The notes under the pieces are model-generated. The model was not told where the DNA came from. It worked only from the letters and a program-made list of their open reading frames with translations, and ran no database searches. The position numbers and the translations under genes are program-made. A stretch of 64,000 nt of DNA from Tenacibaculum singaporense (GTDB lineage: Bacteria; Bacteroidota; Bacteroidia; Flavobacteriales; Flavobacteriaceae): positions 3,229,001 to 3,293,000 of the forward strand of contig NZ_CP032548.1 in NCBI RefSeq assembly GCF_003867015.1, written 5' to 3'. Positions 63,642 through 64,000 of the stretch are shown here, in pieces (position 1 is the first letter of the stretch; every line of letters begins with the position of its first letter).

Positions 63642-64000
63642 ATGAGATTTAACTGTTTCAAAAAAAGCTGCTACTTATTTCTTTTTTTAACCTTTACAAC
63701 AGCGGTAATAGCACAAGAGTCGGCTATAAATACTGATGCAAATGCCGATTTTCATAAAGCAATACGTTTATACAACAACAAAGCATATGCTGCTTCACAA
63801 GAACTTTTTCGCGAAGTTTCCGTAAACTCTGAAAAACATCATAACTTAAAAGCTAATGCTGACTATTATGATGCTATGTGTGCAATAAAATTGCAACAAG
63901 ATGATGCTGATTATAGAGTTAATCAGTTTGTTGAAAACTACCCTTACAACAATAAAAAAGAAAAGGCATTTTTAAATGTTGGTAATTATTATTTTGCCAA
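63642..64000 (+). CDS. Exported TPR-repeat protein, N-terminal part (runs off window)
   Basis: First 119 codons of a gene that continues past the right edge. Signal peptide (CYLFLFLTFTTAVIAQE), then TPR-like helices: ADFHKAIRLYNNKAYAASQELFREV, NLKANADYYDAMCAIKL, and VNQFVENYPYNNKKEKAFLNVGNYYFA. Periplasmic or membrane-associated TPR proteins of this type are common in flavobacteria. The function cannot be judged from the fragment. Confidence 0.8.
   Translation, partial: MRFNCFKKSCYLFLFLTFTTAVIAQESAINTDANADFHKAIRLYNNKAYAASQELFREVSVNSEKHHNLKANADYYDAMCAIKLQQDDADYRVNQFVENYPYNNKKEKAFLNVGNYYFA

Overview
The window is AT-rich chromosomal DNA from a member of the Bacteroidota, almost certainly a Flavobacteriaceae. 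Evidence: two SusC/SusD pairs, long urocanate hydratase of the Bacteroidota type, fused isobutyryl-CoA mutase (IcmF), M43 pappalysin-like protease, many small flavobacterial DUF lipoproteins, and repeated use of the Bacteroidota -7 promoter element TAnnTTTG. A Tenacibaculum/Polaribacter-like marine genus is a guess only. I see no rRNA, tRNA, CRISPR array, prophage or insertion sequence.

Layout. 1-4.2 kb: polyamine operon (speA, cut by the window edge; speB; an Rmd1/DUF155 protein; a deoxyhypusine-synthase-family enzyme; two small acidic proteins). 4.2-9.7 kb, minus strand: TerB-like protein, small proteins, clpS-prmA-tpiA, a tandem pair of TlpA-like lipoproteins and a lone DppB-type permease. 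9.7-22.3 kb: pyrF, two SusD/SusC modules with no carbohydrate enzymes, a LytTR regulator and a metal-receptor-like protein. 22.6-26.2 kb: DUF5694 lipoprotein, a LytS-type kinase/LytTR regulator pair, and DUF4197 and DUF5522 proteins (the 54-aa DUF5522 gene is short and easily missed). 26.4-31.5 kb: hutH-hutU-DUF4136 operon with a divergent LysR regulator. 31.5-43.8 kb: small HExxH protein, icmF, M43 protease, ECF sigma factor with a membrane partner, J-domain-like protein, recQ, and a tricorn-like S41 protease. 43.9-50.9 kb: complete trp operon trpE-G-D-C-F-B-A, led by a trpL attenuator and peppered with palindromic repeats. 51-64 kb: asnB, a PepSY-like protein, an AraC protein with DUF4242 and cyclase-like domains, a DUF3103-like lipoprotein, gyrB, DUF6588 protein, a frameshifted PQQ-like propeller, mdh, a candidate small RNA, ftsE and the start of a TPR protein.

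Regulation is where the sequence is most informative. (1) Two paralogous structured RNAs lie downstream of the two susD genes. They have covarying stems, G-U pairs that make sense only on the minus strand, intrinsic terminators, and in one copy its own TAnnTTTG promoter. (2) The trp operon has a 17-residue leader peptide with three consecutive Trp codons followed by a perfect 12-bp terminator. (3) A typical ECF promoter (AAC-N16-CGTC) sits before the M43 protease, next to an ECF sigma/membrane-partner pair. (4) Several genes have the -7 box only 4-7 nt before ATG, implying leaderless or near-leaderless mRNAs; in two cases (permease, sigma factor) promoter elements show that the longest-ORF start is wrong.

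All product calls come from reading motifs and family resemblance by eye; no database search was run.
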